25,383 bases of DNA from Flemingiibacterium sp964430755 (lineage in GTDB: Bacteria > Bacillota > Clostridia > Oscillospirales > CAG-272), in the NCBI GenBank assembly GCA_964430755.1, contig CAYSFT010000030.1:1-25383 (forward strand). Reading direction: 5' to 3'. Numbering within the stretch: position 1 is the stretch's first letter; the number at the start of each line of letters is the position of its first letter. This document shows positions 14,275-21,716 of this stretch, piece after piece. The notes under the pieces were generated by a model, which saw only the letters and a program-made list of their open reading frames with translations, was not told the DNA's origin and did no database searches. A program made the translations under genes and the position numbers.

Positions 14275-15066
14275 TCAGATTCTGTTCTGCCGTAAGACCT
14301 CAAAGCCTGCAACGGCCGCGGCAGATGCGGCAGAAAGTGCAGAGGGAAAATCTCTGCCGTAGTCGAGTCGTACAACCGTGTCTGCGGCATCGAGAAGTTC
14401 ACGGGAAAGTCCGCGTTTTTCACCGCCGACTGCGAGAAATAACGGCTTTTTCAAATCGGCATCGTATATCGAAACCGAGTTTTTCATATCGGCGCAGATT
14501 ATTTTAACGCCGAGCTGTTTCATTATATCTGCACATTCGGCAGGCGATTTTGCGATATACGTATCACACAGCTCTGCGGCACCTGCGGATGCTCGGCAAA
14601 CGATACCTGCCGCACTCATCCAGTTCCTCGGAGAAAGTATAACCGCATTTGCGCCTGCGGCGTAGAGTGAGCGCAGGGCATAACCGAAATTATACGGGTC
14701 TTCGATGCCTTCGATCATTACGAAAAAACGCTCGTTCTGCGGTATGTTTTTAAGCGACTCCTCATCAAGCGTCGGGATTGTACGCGCGGTTGCTTCGAGC
14801 AAAAGTCCTCCGTGACTTGCGCCGAGCGTTAAGGAGTCGATTTCTGCATCGGTCAGCGTTTCAATTGGAAACTCATATTTATATGACATTGCTTTAAGAT
14901 AAGAAAGCTCCTTGGCACGTGCCTTTTGGCGGCTCTCGGCAACCATGATGCGAACTATCTTACGGTCGGATTTACCCGATTCGATAGCGGATATCACGGC
15001 GCGTATTGATGTCATGCCCTCAAAAATGAGGTTTTCGCCGATTGCTAATTTGTCAGCTTCTCTCAT
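14275..15066 (-). CDS. SpoU/TrmH family RNA 2'-O-methyltransferase
   Basis: A 263-residue SPOUT methyltransferase that would methylate a ribose 2'-OH in rRNA or tRNA using S-adenosylmethionine. The N-terminal 105 residues resemble the substrate-binding domain of RlmB/TrmH proteins. The trefoil-knot catalytic domain shows motif 1 N126-F-G128 with R132 (PYNFGYALRS), motif 2 GGEKRGLSRELLDAAD, and motif 3 SALSAASAAAVAGFE. In motif 3 the usual SLNVSVA begins S-A-L-S, lacking the typical Asn; this is a noticeable change in a SAM-binding loop. The start overlaps the thyX stop by four bases (ATGA). The RNA target cannot be deduced. Confidence 0.88.
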   Translation of the reverse strand: MREADKLAIGENLIFEGMTSIRAVISAIESGKSDRKIVRIMVAESRQKARAKELSYLKAMSYKYEFPIETLTDAEIDSLTLGASHGGLLLEATARTIPTLDEESLKNIPQNERFFVMIEGIEDPYNFGYALRSLYAAGANAVILSPRNWMSAAGIVCRASAGAAELCDTYIAKSPAECADIMKQLGVKIICADMKNSVSIYDADLKKPLFLAVGGEKRGLSRELLDAADTVVRLDYGRDFPSALSAASAAAVAGFEVLRQNRI

Positions 15067-15815
15067 CTGAGCTCACGTCTTATTTCAGCAGCCTTGCCGC
15101 AGGAATATGCACCCTCCGAGCAAGCACCCCAAAGGCAGGAAGGACCTGCACGTCCGAACAGCAGAGGACATACCTCACGTACCTCTTTGAGCATTGCAAT
15201 CGCCAGCTCACGTATCTCCCACTGTGCACGGTTGCAGCAGCGCAAACGGAAGAAATTGTGAAGCGAGCGGACGTTCATGGTCATGATGATTCGTGTGTCA
15301 CAGGCGTTTGGAAGCACAAAGCGTGCATCCTCGTTTGCTTTTTTCTCTGCGGCACGCTTTGCATCGGCTTCATTCATGCCTGCAGCGAGGTTGGTTTCGA
15401 GGTGACGTGCCATCAATTTCGCACGTAGACTTTCATAGTGACGTGCGTCCTCCTCCATAGCGGCGATAAATTCCTCGCGTGCTTCGGGAACAGCCTCAAT
15501 CTCCGGCGGAATGATATAGGAAAAATCGGTTTTTGAAACGTATCTCTGACTTTGAACCGAGAATGATGCGATGCGGTGACGTGTGATCTGCGCAAGGAGC
15601 GCACGTGAAACGCCCTCGATTCCGAATGTGAAGCTTGCGTGCTCAACGGGAGATTCGTGTCCGAGATCCTCAAGCATTTTGAGGAAGCTTTCAACCTTTT
15701 CGGGAGTGAGATTTTCGGTCAGCGTGTCAATATCACTTTTTGCATAACAGAGCTTTGCCGCCGCCGCGACTATTTTTTCGGCATCGGGGGTGTATGTAAG
15801 CAGTTTTACTTTCAT
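15063..15815 (-). CDS. thyX: Flavin-dependent thymidylate synthase ThyX
   Basis: A 250-residue FAD- and NADPH-dependent enzyme that methylates dUMP to dTMP using methylenetetrahydrofolate; it forms a homotetramer in the cytosol. The ThyX signature R79-H-R81-x7-S89 is intact (RHRIASFSVQS), as is the preceding PVEHASFTF segment and the C-terminal RNFFRLR-like block (NFFRLRCCNRAQWEIRELA). Length is normal. It overlaps the tagA stop by four bases and the SpoU-type start by four bases, so it is translated within a tightly coupled operon. Use of ThyX without ThyA is common in anaerobic Clostridia, but the absence of thyA cannot be judged from one window. Confidence 0.95.
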   Translation of the reverse strand: MKVKLLTYTPDAEKIVAAAAKLCYAKSDIDTLTENLTPEKVESFLKMLEDLGHESPVEHASFTFGIEGVSRALLAQITRHRIASFSVQSQRYVSKTDFSYIIPPEIEAVPEAREEFIAAMEEDARHYESLRAKLMARHLETNLAAGMNEADAKRAAEKKANEDARFVLPNACDTRIIMTMNVRSLHNFFRLRCCNRAQWEIRELAIAMLKEVREVCPLLFGRAGPSCLWGACSEGAYSCGKAAEIRRELR

Positions 15816-16594
15816 TGCGGTACTCCTTTTATTGTATCATTTTTATATTTTCCGGATAATTTGAACATAATTACGCCAAATAAAAACTTTGGCAGCTTCA
15901 TCATTCTGCCGATACGCCACGGCTCGCAGATAAGACGGTAAAACCATTCAAGTCCGAGCTTTATAAATATTTTCGGCGCACGCTTCACATTGCCGCTGTA
16001 ACCGTCAAGGCTTCCTCCGAGCGCAAGACAGAGCTTGACCGTCGTTAATTTATCGCGGTTTGCGAGTATCCATTTTTCCTGAACCGGAACACCGAGGCAG
16101 ACATAAAGTATATCAGGTGCGGCGGCGTTGATCTTTTCGATAACGGCATCGCTTTCTTCGCCGTCCTTTTTGAAGTAACCGTCGTTTACCCCGACAAATT
16201 TTGCATTCGGATAGGTTTCGAGCAGCTTGTCCCGTGCCGCCTCGGCGATACCGGGTTTTCCGCCGAGGAAGAATATTTTTGCGCCGCTCTCGTTTGAATA
16301 TTTAACCATTTCGAGTCCAAGCTCATAACCGGCGCATTTTGCTTTAAGCGGACGCTTTAATATTTTTGACGCGTGTATAACGCCGACTCCGTCCGGAGTT
16401 ACAAGATCTGCGGCGTTTATGACGGTGTACAGCGATTTATCCTCAACACACGCCTGTATGATTTCGCTGTTGGGCGTGAACACTGCGCGAGGCGGCTTAC
16501 CGCCTGACTCTACAAACCCTTTGCATATTTCTGCGGCTTCAGTCACCGTTACGTTATCAATACCGACTCCGCGGATAATAATTTTCTCTTGCAT
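15812..16594 (-). CDS. tagA: WecG/TagA/CpsF family glycosyltransferase
   Basis: A 260-residue GT26 enzyme. In Gram-positive wall teichoic acid synthesis TagA adds N-acetylmannosamine to the GlcNAc-diphospho-undecaprenol made by TagO. Family segments are clear: FTPNSEIIQAC, the catalytic aspartate region ADLVTPDGVGVIHASK, FFLGGKPGIAE, LYVCLGVPVQEKW, and the membrane-associating C-terminus GLEWFYRLICEPWRIGR. Start 16594 is chosen because AAAGGA lies about 10 bases upstream and the protein begins at the conserved beta strand; a frame to 16660 would begin inside the promoter. The stop overlaps thyX (ATGA). The substrate name rests on the TagA assignment; a capsule-type transferase of the same family is possible. 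Confidence 0.9.
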   Translation of the reverse strand: MQEKIIIRGVGIDNVTVTEAAEICKGFVESGGKPPRAVFTPNSEIIQACVEDKSLYTVINAADLVTPDGVGVIHASKILKRPLKAKCAGYELGLEMVKYSNESGAKIFFLGGKPGIAEAARDKLLETYPNAKFVGVNDGYFKKDGEESDAVIEKINAAAPDILYVCLGVPVQEKWILANRDKLTTVKLCLALGGSLDGYSGNVKRAPKIFIKLGLEWFYRLICEPWRIGRMMKLPKFLFGVIMFKLSGKYKNDTIKGVPQ

Positions 16595-16631
16595 TAGCAG
16601 ATTATCCTTTGTTTTATTTACAGATAAATAT

Positions 16632-16660
16632 AGTATACCACATATTCGGAAAAAATGCAA
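16632..16660 (-). promoter_or_regulatory. Sigma-A promoter of the tagA operon
   Basis: On the reverse strand TTGCAT (complement of 16655-16660) and TATACT (complement of 16632-16637) are 17 bases apart. The implied transcription start is about 30 bases before the tagA ATG. This also supports the shorter tagA start. Confidence 0.75.
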
Positions 16661-16786
16661 GGATAAGTTTTTTAAAATATAATGTACATATATATCGTTA
16701 CTACTGACACAAAATCGCTTTTGTTCACACGGCGGTAATATTTATACGCTATACTGAAATGAGAATTTTTTGTGAGGTGAGAACGT

Positions 16787-19192
16787 ATGGCGGATATAAA
16801 TATTTCGGTTCGTGAGCTTATCGCATCTGTCATGCGTTCGGGCAGTATCGACAGACCGTTTGCGAGTTTTGCACGCTTACGTCAAGGCACGCAGATTCAT
16901 AAAATCATTCAGCAGAGAGCACCCGAGGGATATATCCCCGAGGTTCCGCTTGAAGCCGAGCTCGTCTGCGGTGAGCTCAAGTATCGTCTTCGCGGACGTG
17001 CGGACGGCGTTATTGATAACGGTACAACTGCCGTTATAGATGAAATAAAATCCGTGTCGCGTCAGCTTTCTTCGGTGCGGCTTTCCGATTATCCCGAATA
17101 TACGGCGCAGGCGGAATGCTACGCGTATATGTACGCCCTCTCACACGGATATGACCGTGTCACTGTTCGCCTGACATTTGTTTCGGTTGATACGCTTGAT
17201 TTTGAATATTACGACTCGGTGAAAAACCTTGACGAGCTTCACGGGCGTGTGTTCGGTTTGCTCGAGCAGTATAACCGTTTTGCACGGCTTGCAGCGGACG
17301 GCTTCACACGCTTCAGAGACTCCGCGAGAAAATTGAAGTTTCCGCATAAGACCTACCGCCTCGGTCAGCAGGATATTATTCTTGACACCTTTGCCGCCGT
17401 TAGAAAGGGTAAGCGTTTACTCGTTCAGGCGCCGACTGGTATCGGAAAAACCTTATCGGTATGTTATGGTGCGGTCAAGGCAATAGGCGAGGGCGCAGGA
17501 CGGAGAATCTTTTATCTCACGCCGAAATCAACCGTCGGCGAAGCACCTGTTGCGGCGTTTGATATTATGCGAAAGCATGGCTTGTCCGCGCGGCGTATAA
17601 CTCTTTTTTCAAAGGAAAAATGCTGTTTCTGCCGCGATTCGGTTCACGATTGTTCGAGTGCGGTATGTGCCTATTCAAACGGGCATTACGACCGCATTAA
17701 CGATGCTTTGTATGCCTTAGTCTCACGTGAGGGTGACATCACAAAAGAGATGATCGACGAGGTTGCGCGTACACACTGTGTCTGTCCGTATGAGCTGATG
17801 CTTGACACGGCGATCTACTGCGATATTATAATCTGCGACTGTAACTATCTTTTCGACCCGAGAGTATATCTTCGCCGCTTCTTTGACGATGACTGCGACA
17901 AAACGGAAAGTATCGCGCTTATTGATGAGGCGCATGATCTTATTGACCGTGCGAGAGCGATGTATTCGGGTGATATAAGTCTCGCTCAATATGAACAGCT
18001 TCGTGCGTTTATTCCCGAAAACGATTTTATTCTTTATCTGCCGATTAAGCATATCTGCGAGGAGCTTTCTGCACTTCGCTCGGAGTGCAAAGAGAATCAG
18101 TATTTCGACGGCAACGATGAATGCGGCACGTATCTTTTAAGGAAGCCTTTTGAGGAGCTTTCAGAAGCTGCACGTGAGTTTTTTGCGGCGGCAATACAGT
18201 GGCTTCGGGTTAACGGCGACAATGGAGCAGAGGTGCAGCTTGGTGCGTCAACGCTTTCGGCGGCGATACGTGAAGCGGCTTATGAAGCCAAACGCTTTGC
18301 AGATTCGGTGAAGCGCTCCGATTCGCATTTTCTCCATCTTGCCGAGCGTCACGGTGAGCGTATACGAGTCCGCACGATATGTGTCGATCCGTCAAAGCTG
18401 ATTGATTTACGCCTTAAGCGCGTAAACTCGTCGATACTCTTTTCGGCAACGCTGACGCCGACGGAGTATTACGCCGACCTTTTCGGATGCAGAAAGGCAG
18501 GCGTGCTTGCTCTGCCGTCACCGTTTGACAGGGATCAGCTTTTCTGCGCTATAATGAATAAAATATCACTGCGATATTCCGACCGAGAGCGCACACTTTC
18601 AGCCGTGGTTGAGGTGATTGATACGGTTGTTAATTCAAGATACGGGAACTATCTTGTATTTTTGCCGTCTTATGAGATGCTGCGCAAGGTTGCATATGCA
18701 TACAGCCGCTATGATCCATCGGCGACGGTACGGGTACAAAAGCCCGATATGACGATTGCCGAAAGGCAGAAATTCATTGATAATTTCAAAGAGGGAAATG
18801 CGGTTATAGGCTTCGCTGTGCTTGGCGGTATGTTTTCCGAAAGTATCGACCTTGCAGGCGAAAAGCTCATCGGCACTGTTATAGTCGGAACGGGGCTTGC
18901 AGGGCTTAATATTGAAACCAACATTATAGCCGATTATTTTAATGAAACACGTGAAGCGGGATTTGAATATGCGTATCTCTATCCTGCGATGAACAAGGTT
19001 TTACAGGCTGTCGGACGTGTTATACGCTCCGAGGAGGACAGAGGCGTTTGTATACTGATTGACGACCGATATGCAACGCCGCAATATTCGCGCCTGTTAA
19101 CCGATCATATAAAAGGTATACGTCTTGCTCCGAGCATGGAGGCACTGGACGGTGCGCTTGCCGAGTTTTGGGAAGACGTTGATGAAGAATAA
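16787..19192 (+). CDS. RecB/Cas4-like nuclease fused to a DinG/XPD-family helicase
   Basis: An 801-residue protein. Residues 1-170 form a PD-(D/E)xK nuclease with the complete RecB-type set: H38 in QIHKIIQ, D73 in GRADG, E86-x-K88 in IDEIKS, and Q108-x3-Y112. The helicase part has Walker A A215-PTGIGK-T222, a cysteine cluster (C279, C280, C282, C289, C294, C331, C333) at the place of the XPD/DinG 4Fe-4S domain, the DEAH box D380-EAH, and motif VI QAVGRVIRSEEDRG near the C-terminus. It should translocate 5' to 3' on single-stranded DNA and cut DNA, presumably in repair or processing of stalled structures. Such fusions occur in Clostridia (annotated as ATP-dependent DNA helicase). The start has GAGGTGAG upstream. 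It is followed 15 bases later by a PHP phosphoesterase gene. Confidence 0.92.
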   Translation: MADINISVRELIASVMRSGSIDRPFASFARLRQGTQIHKIIQQRAPEGYIPEVPLEAELVCGELKYRLRGRADGVIDNGTTAVIDEIKSVSRQLSSVRLSDYPEYTAQAECYAYMYALSHGYDRVTVRLTFVSVDTLDFEYYDSVKNLDELHGRVFGLLEQYNRFARLAADGFTRFRDSARKLKFPHKTYRLGQQDIILDTFAAVRKGKRLLVQAPTGIGKTLSVCYGAVKAIGEGAGRRIFYLTPKSTVGEAPVAAFDIMRKHGLSARRITLFSKEKCCFCRDSVHDCSSAVCAYSNGHYDRINDALYALVSREGDITKEMIDEVARTHCVCPYELMLDTAIYCDIIICDCNYLFDPRVYLRRFFDDDCDKTESIALIDEAHDLIDRARAMYSGDISLAQYEQLRAFIPENDFILYLPIKHICEELSALRSECKENQYFDGNDECGTYLLRKPFEELSEAAREFFAAAIQWLRVNGDNGAEVQLGASTLSAAIREAAYEAKRFADSVKRSDSHFLHLAERHGERIRVRTICVDPSKLIDLRLKRVNSSILFSATLTPTEYYADLFGCRKAGVLALPSPFDRDQLFCAIMNKISLRYSDRERTLSAVVEVIDTVVNSRYGNYLVFLPSYEMLRKVAYAYSRYDPSATVRVQKPDMTIAERQKFIDNFKEGNAVIGFAVLGGMFSESIDLAGEKLIGTVIVGTGLAGLNIETNIIADYFNETREAGFEYAYLYPAMNKVLQAVGRVIRSEEDRGVCILIDDRYATPQYSRLLTDHIKGIRLAPSMEALDGALAEFWEDVDEE

Positions 19193-19207
19193 AGAGAGGT
19201 ATTAGAA

Positions 19208-20095
19208 ATGTACATTGACAAATACGGAAACCATTGGTATCGTGGTAATCTTCACACACACACCACCGTTTCGGACGGCGTAAAGACTCCCGAAGAAACA
19301 AAGGCGATCTATCGCTCTCTCGGATATGATTTTATTGCGCTGACCGATCACTGGGAATTTGGTGAAGGCTCGGACAGCGACGAATCGGGACTTGTTGTTC
19401 TTTCGGGAATCGAATATAATTTCGGCGGGTCGGATATGCTCACGGGGGTTTTCCATATCGTCGGAATCGGCATGGATGCTGTCCCCGATATAGAGCGAAC
19501 CGACGACACACAGACGGCAATCGACAGAATCAGAGAGTGCGGCGGACTTCCGATGCTTGCCCATCCTGCCTGGTCGATGAATACATATGACAAGATAATG
19601 CCGTTTCAAGGTCTTTTTGCAACGGAGATATACAATTCCGTCTCCGATCTGCCGTTTAACTGCCGTCCTTATTCGGGAATTGTCATTGACGATCTTGCTC
19701 TGCGCGGATATACGCTTCCGCTTGTTGCGACGGATGACACACATTTTCACAAGGGCGAGGTTGGCAAGGGCTACATAATGGTTAATCTTGAGGATAAGCC
19801 GATCAATCAAAAAAATCTTATGGCGGCGCTTCGCGAGGAAAAATTCATCGCGACGCAGGGACCGTTCTTTACAGCATCACGCGAGGGAGATGAGGTTATC
19901 GTAACCTGTGAAACGGGCGCCCAGAGAGTAACTTTCTTTACGGGACGTCCGTGGGATTCAAACCGCTCGACTGTCTCGGACGGCGAACCCATATATGAGG
20001 CGCGCTTCACGATAACGCCCGGCTCAGGCTTTGTCCGTGCGGAGATATGTGACGCTGAGGGGAAGCTCGGATTTGCAAACGTAATTTTGGTTTGA
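19208..20095 (+). CDS. PHP-domain phosphoesterase
   Basis: A 295-residue protein of the PHP (polymerase and histidinol phosphatase) superfamily, metal-dependent phosphoesterases. Motif 1 is H16-T-H18 in NLHTHTTVSDG, followed by LTDHWEF, the metal-binding glutamate region SGIEYNF, GGLPMLAHPAW, and the final D-x-H in ATDDTHFH. These cover the four PHP motifs over residues 1-200. The last 90 residues are beta-rich (FTASREGDEVIVTCETGA) and resemble the extra domain of PHP proteins that also handle sugar-phosphate or nucleotidic substrates. It is in an operon with the nuclease-helicase (15 bases apart), which hints at DNA or nucleotide processing, but many PHP proteins act on small molecules. Its stop is one base from the convergent SleL-like stop. 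Confidence 0.85.
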   Translation: MYIDKYGNHWYRGNLHTHTTVSDGVKTPEETKAIYRSLGYDFIALTDHWEFGEGSDSDESGLVVLSGIEYNFGGSDMLTGVFHIVGIGMDAVPDIERTDDTQTAIDRIRECGGLPMLAHPAWSMNTYDKIMPFQGLFATEIYNSVSDLPFNCRPYSGIVIDDLALRGYTLPLVATDDTHFHKGEVGKGYIMVNLEDKPINQKNLMAALREEKFIATQGPFFTASREGDEVIVTCETGAQRVTFFTGRPWDSNRSTVSDGEPIYEARFTITPGSGFVRAEICDAEGKLGFANVILV

Positions 20096-20096
20096 T

Positions 20097-21347
20097 TTAA
20101 GTCTGCAGCCATAACTGCGGAAACCACCGCATTATCTGCCATACGCCGATACCACCGAGTCCTCGGTCACGTGCAAGTCGGAGCTTTTCCATTATCGAGC
20201 GTGCATCTTCAAACCATACGACGTGACTTGTGCCGTCCTCGGCCGTGTAGTTAAAAAACGGTGTTTGGTCAGATTCATTATACATTATCACAGCACCGCG
20301 TTCGATTGCAAGCTCCTGTGCGGCAATGTTTCCGAGCGAGCGTGCAGGCGTTCCTTCAACCCAGGGAAGCTGCCAATCGTAACCGTAATTCGGTATGCCG
20401 AGGTCGATCTTCTCGCGCGGTATTACAGTCAGCGCATAGTCAACAACGGCGGCGACATTGTTTATCGGTGCGACGGCGCGAGGTTCTGAATAAGTGTAAC
20501 CCCATTCGTATGTCATGAGTAGTACACGGTCGGCAATAGCACCGAGCGTGGCATAGTCGATCGCCTCATATAGAAGTCCTGCCTGGTCATCGGATGTTTT
20601 CGGTGCAAGTGAGACCGTCAGCTCGATTCCGACGGCGTGGAGTGCATCGGCAAGATTTCTTATGAAGGTGTTATATTCCTCGCGATCCTCGGGCGGTATG
20701 TATTCGAGGTCGGAATTGACAGAGGCGTAACCTTTAAGCTGTGCTGTTTCGACTATGTTGTTTATGAGATTTTGCTGTACTTCGGGCGATGTCAGCATGG
20801 ACGATACCGCTTCCGATGAGAAACGTCCGTCATCGCCGAGTGAGGTCAGAACGAGCATCGGTCTCACGCCGTATTCGTTTGCAATGGAGATAAGCTCCGC
20901 ATCGTCGGCGACAACAAGGCTTCCGTCCGCGCGAAAACCGTAGCTGAATATTGCAAGGTAATCGAGATAGGGAAGCGTTGAGCGGAGTACGGAGCGGTTA
21001 ATAAACGGATACGCATAGCCCGTTGAAATTAACGGTGCTGTGTTTTCCTGCGGAAGATAGACGACCAGCGTTTGCCCGGGATAAATTATATTTCCGCCTG
21101 CGAGAGAGGGGTTCAAACGCCAGAGTTCATTTGTGCTGAGTCCGAAACGTGCGGCTATTGAATATATAGAGTCGCCGGGTATAACTGTGTATGTTCGTGC
21201 ACCGTTTAAAATGAGAAGTGCCTGACCGGGCGTCAGTGAATATGGCTCTCGAAGTCCGTTTGCGGCGGCGATAACGCTTTGCGGAAGTCCTATTCTTGTC
21301 GAAATCCCGGCAAGCGTGTCACCGGGAGATACTACGTAAATATACAT
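20097..21347 (-). CDS. sleL: LysM-GH18 spore cortex hydrolase (SleL/YaaH-like)
   Basis: A 416-residue protein with two N-terminal LysM domains (residues 3-47 and 52-97, each starting YxVxPGDS/T) that bind peptidoglycan, and a GH18 barrel from about 108 to the end. In SleL/YaaH proteins this combination hydrolyses cortex peptidoglycan fragments during germination. The GH18 active-site motif is present as D213-L-E215 in the strand GYASVNSDLEY; the first aspartate of the full DxxDxDxE motif is replaced by Ala, as in many SleL members. No signal peptide, as expected for a protein deposited in the spore from the mother cell. The start has AAAGGA upstream. It is monocistronic and convergent with the PHP gene, with only one base between stops. 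It is the best evidence in the window that the organism sporulates. Confidence 0.88.
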   Translation of the reverse strand: MYIYVVSPGDTLAGISTRIGLPQSVIAAANGLREPYSLTPGQALLILNGARTYTVIPGDSIYSIAARFGLSTNELWRLNPSLAGGNIIYPGQTLVVYLPQENTAPLISTGYAYPFINRSVLRSTLPYLDYLAIFSYGFRADGSLVVADDAELISIANEYGVRPMLVLTSLGDDGRFSSEAVSSMLTSPEVQQNLINNIVETAQLKGYASVNSDLEYIPPEDREEYNTFIRNLADALHAVGIELTVSLAPKTSDDQAGLLYEAIDYATLGAIADRVLLMTYEWGYTYSEPRAVAPINNVAAVVDYALTVIPREKIDLGIPNYGYDWQLPWVEGTPARSLGNIAAQELAIERGAVIMYNESDQTPFFNYTAEDGTSHVVWFEDARSIMEKLRLARDRGLGGIGVWQIMRWFPQLWLQT

Positions 21348-21716
21348 ACTGCTTTATCCTTTCGGTATCTTTTTTCAAATTTACTAAGTGTTCCTTTATT
21401 GAACAGCATCAAAAACATACGGTCGTGAGGCTCTCCCTTTGGGAGAGCTGTCAGCGAAGCTGACTGAGAGGGCACTTTTCGTCGGTGAACCCTCTCCGTC
21501 ACGCCACTTGGCGTGCCACCTCTCCCATAGGGCGAGGCTTTAGGAACAGTTTTTCCGAAACACTAAAAATTTGAGAAATTAAAATAATGTAATGACATAA
21601 ATATGCAAAAATATTCACGAATATGCGCCGATTTATAACAATCACGAATACAATGGTTCATATCTCGTTAATATAAATGCGATAAAATTATAATAATATC
21701 ACTATATGGGAATTTT
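21348..21716. other. Divergent intergenic region with a repeat and AT-rich tail
   Basis: Between the divergent sleL-like and dus genes. 21348-21426 holds the sleL leader without a clear promoter match; 21427-21540 is the inverted-repeat element listed separately; 21541-21716 is about three-quarters A+T with no open reading frame of note. Within the last part CACGAATA occurs twice in direct orientation (21616-21623 and 21643-21650, 27 bases apart), and TATAAT occurs at 21690-21695 without a good -35. The dus promoter must lie here but I cannot place it. Confidence 0.6.
21427..21540. repeat. Inverted-repeat element of five hairpins (clostridial MITE-like)
   Basis: A 114-base GC-rich block inside AT-rich flanks. 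Hairpins are CTCTCCC/GGGAGAG (21431-21447), GTCAGC/GCTGAC (21450-21464), the central long-range pair GAGAGGG/CCCTCTC (21466-21472 with 21490-21496), CACGCC/GGCGTG (21500-21515), and CTCTCCC/GGGCGAG with one mismatch (21520-21536). The outer ends are also imperfect inverted repeats of each other (GAGGCTCTCCC versus the complement of GGGCGAGGCTT). I recall near-identical elements scattered through gut Clostridia genomes. No transposase is nearby; it resembles a non-autonomous mobile or structural RNA-encoding repeat. Confidence 0.8.

Noticed and set aside
16721..16748. TTGTTC-16-TATACG as a promoter for the nuclease-helicase gene
   Set aside because: Matches only weakly to consensus and competes with other AT-rich possibilities in the same gap; not strong enough to list.
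19202..19810. A reverse-strand frame of 202 codons opposite the PHP gene
   Set aside because: It lies fully within a gene that has all PHP motifs; shadow reading frame.
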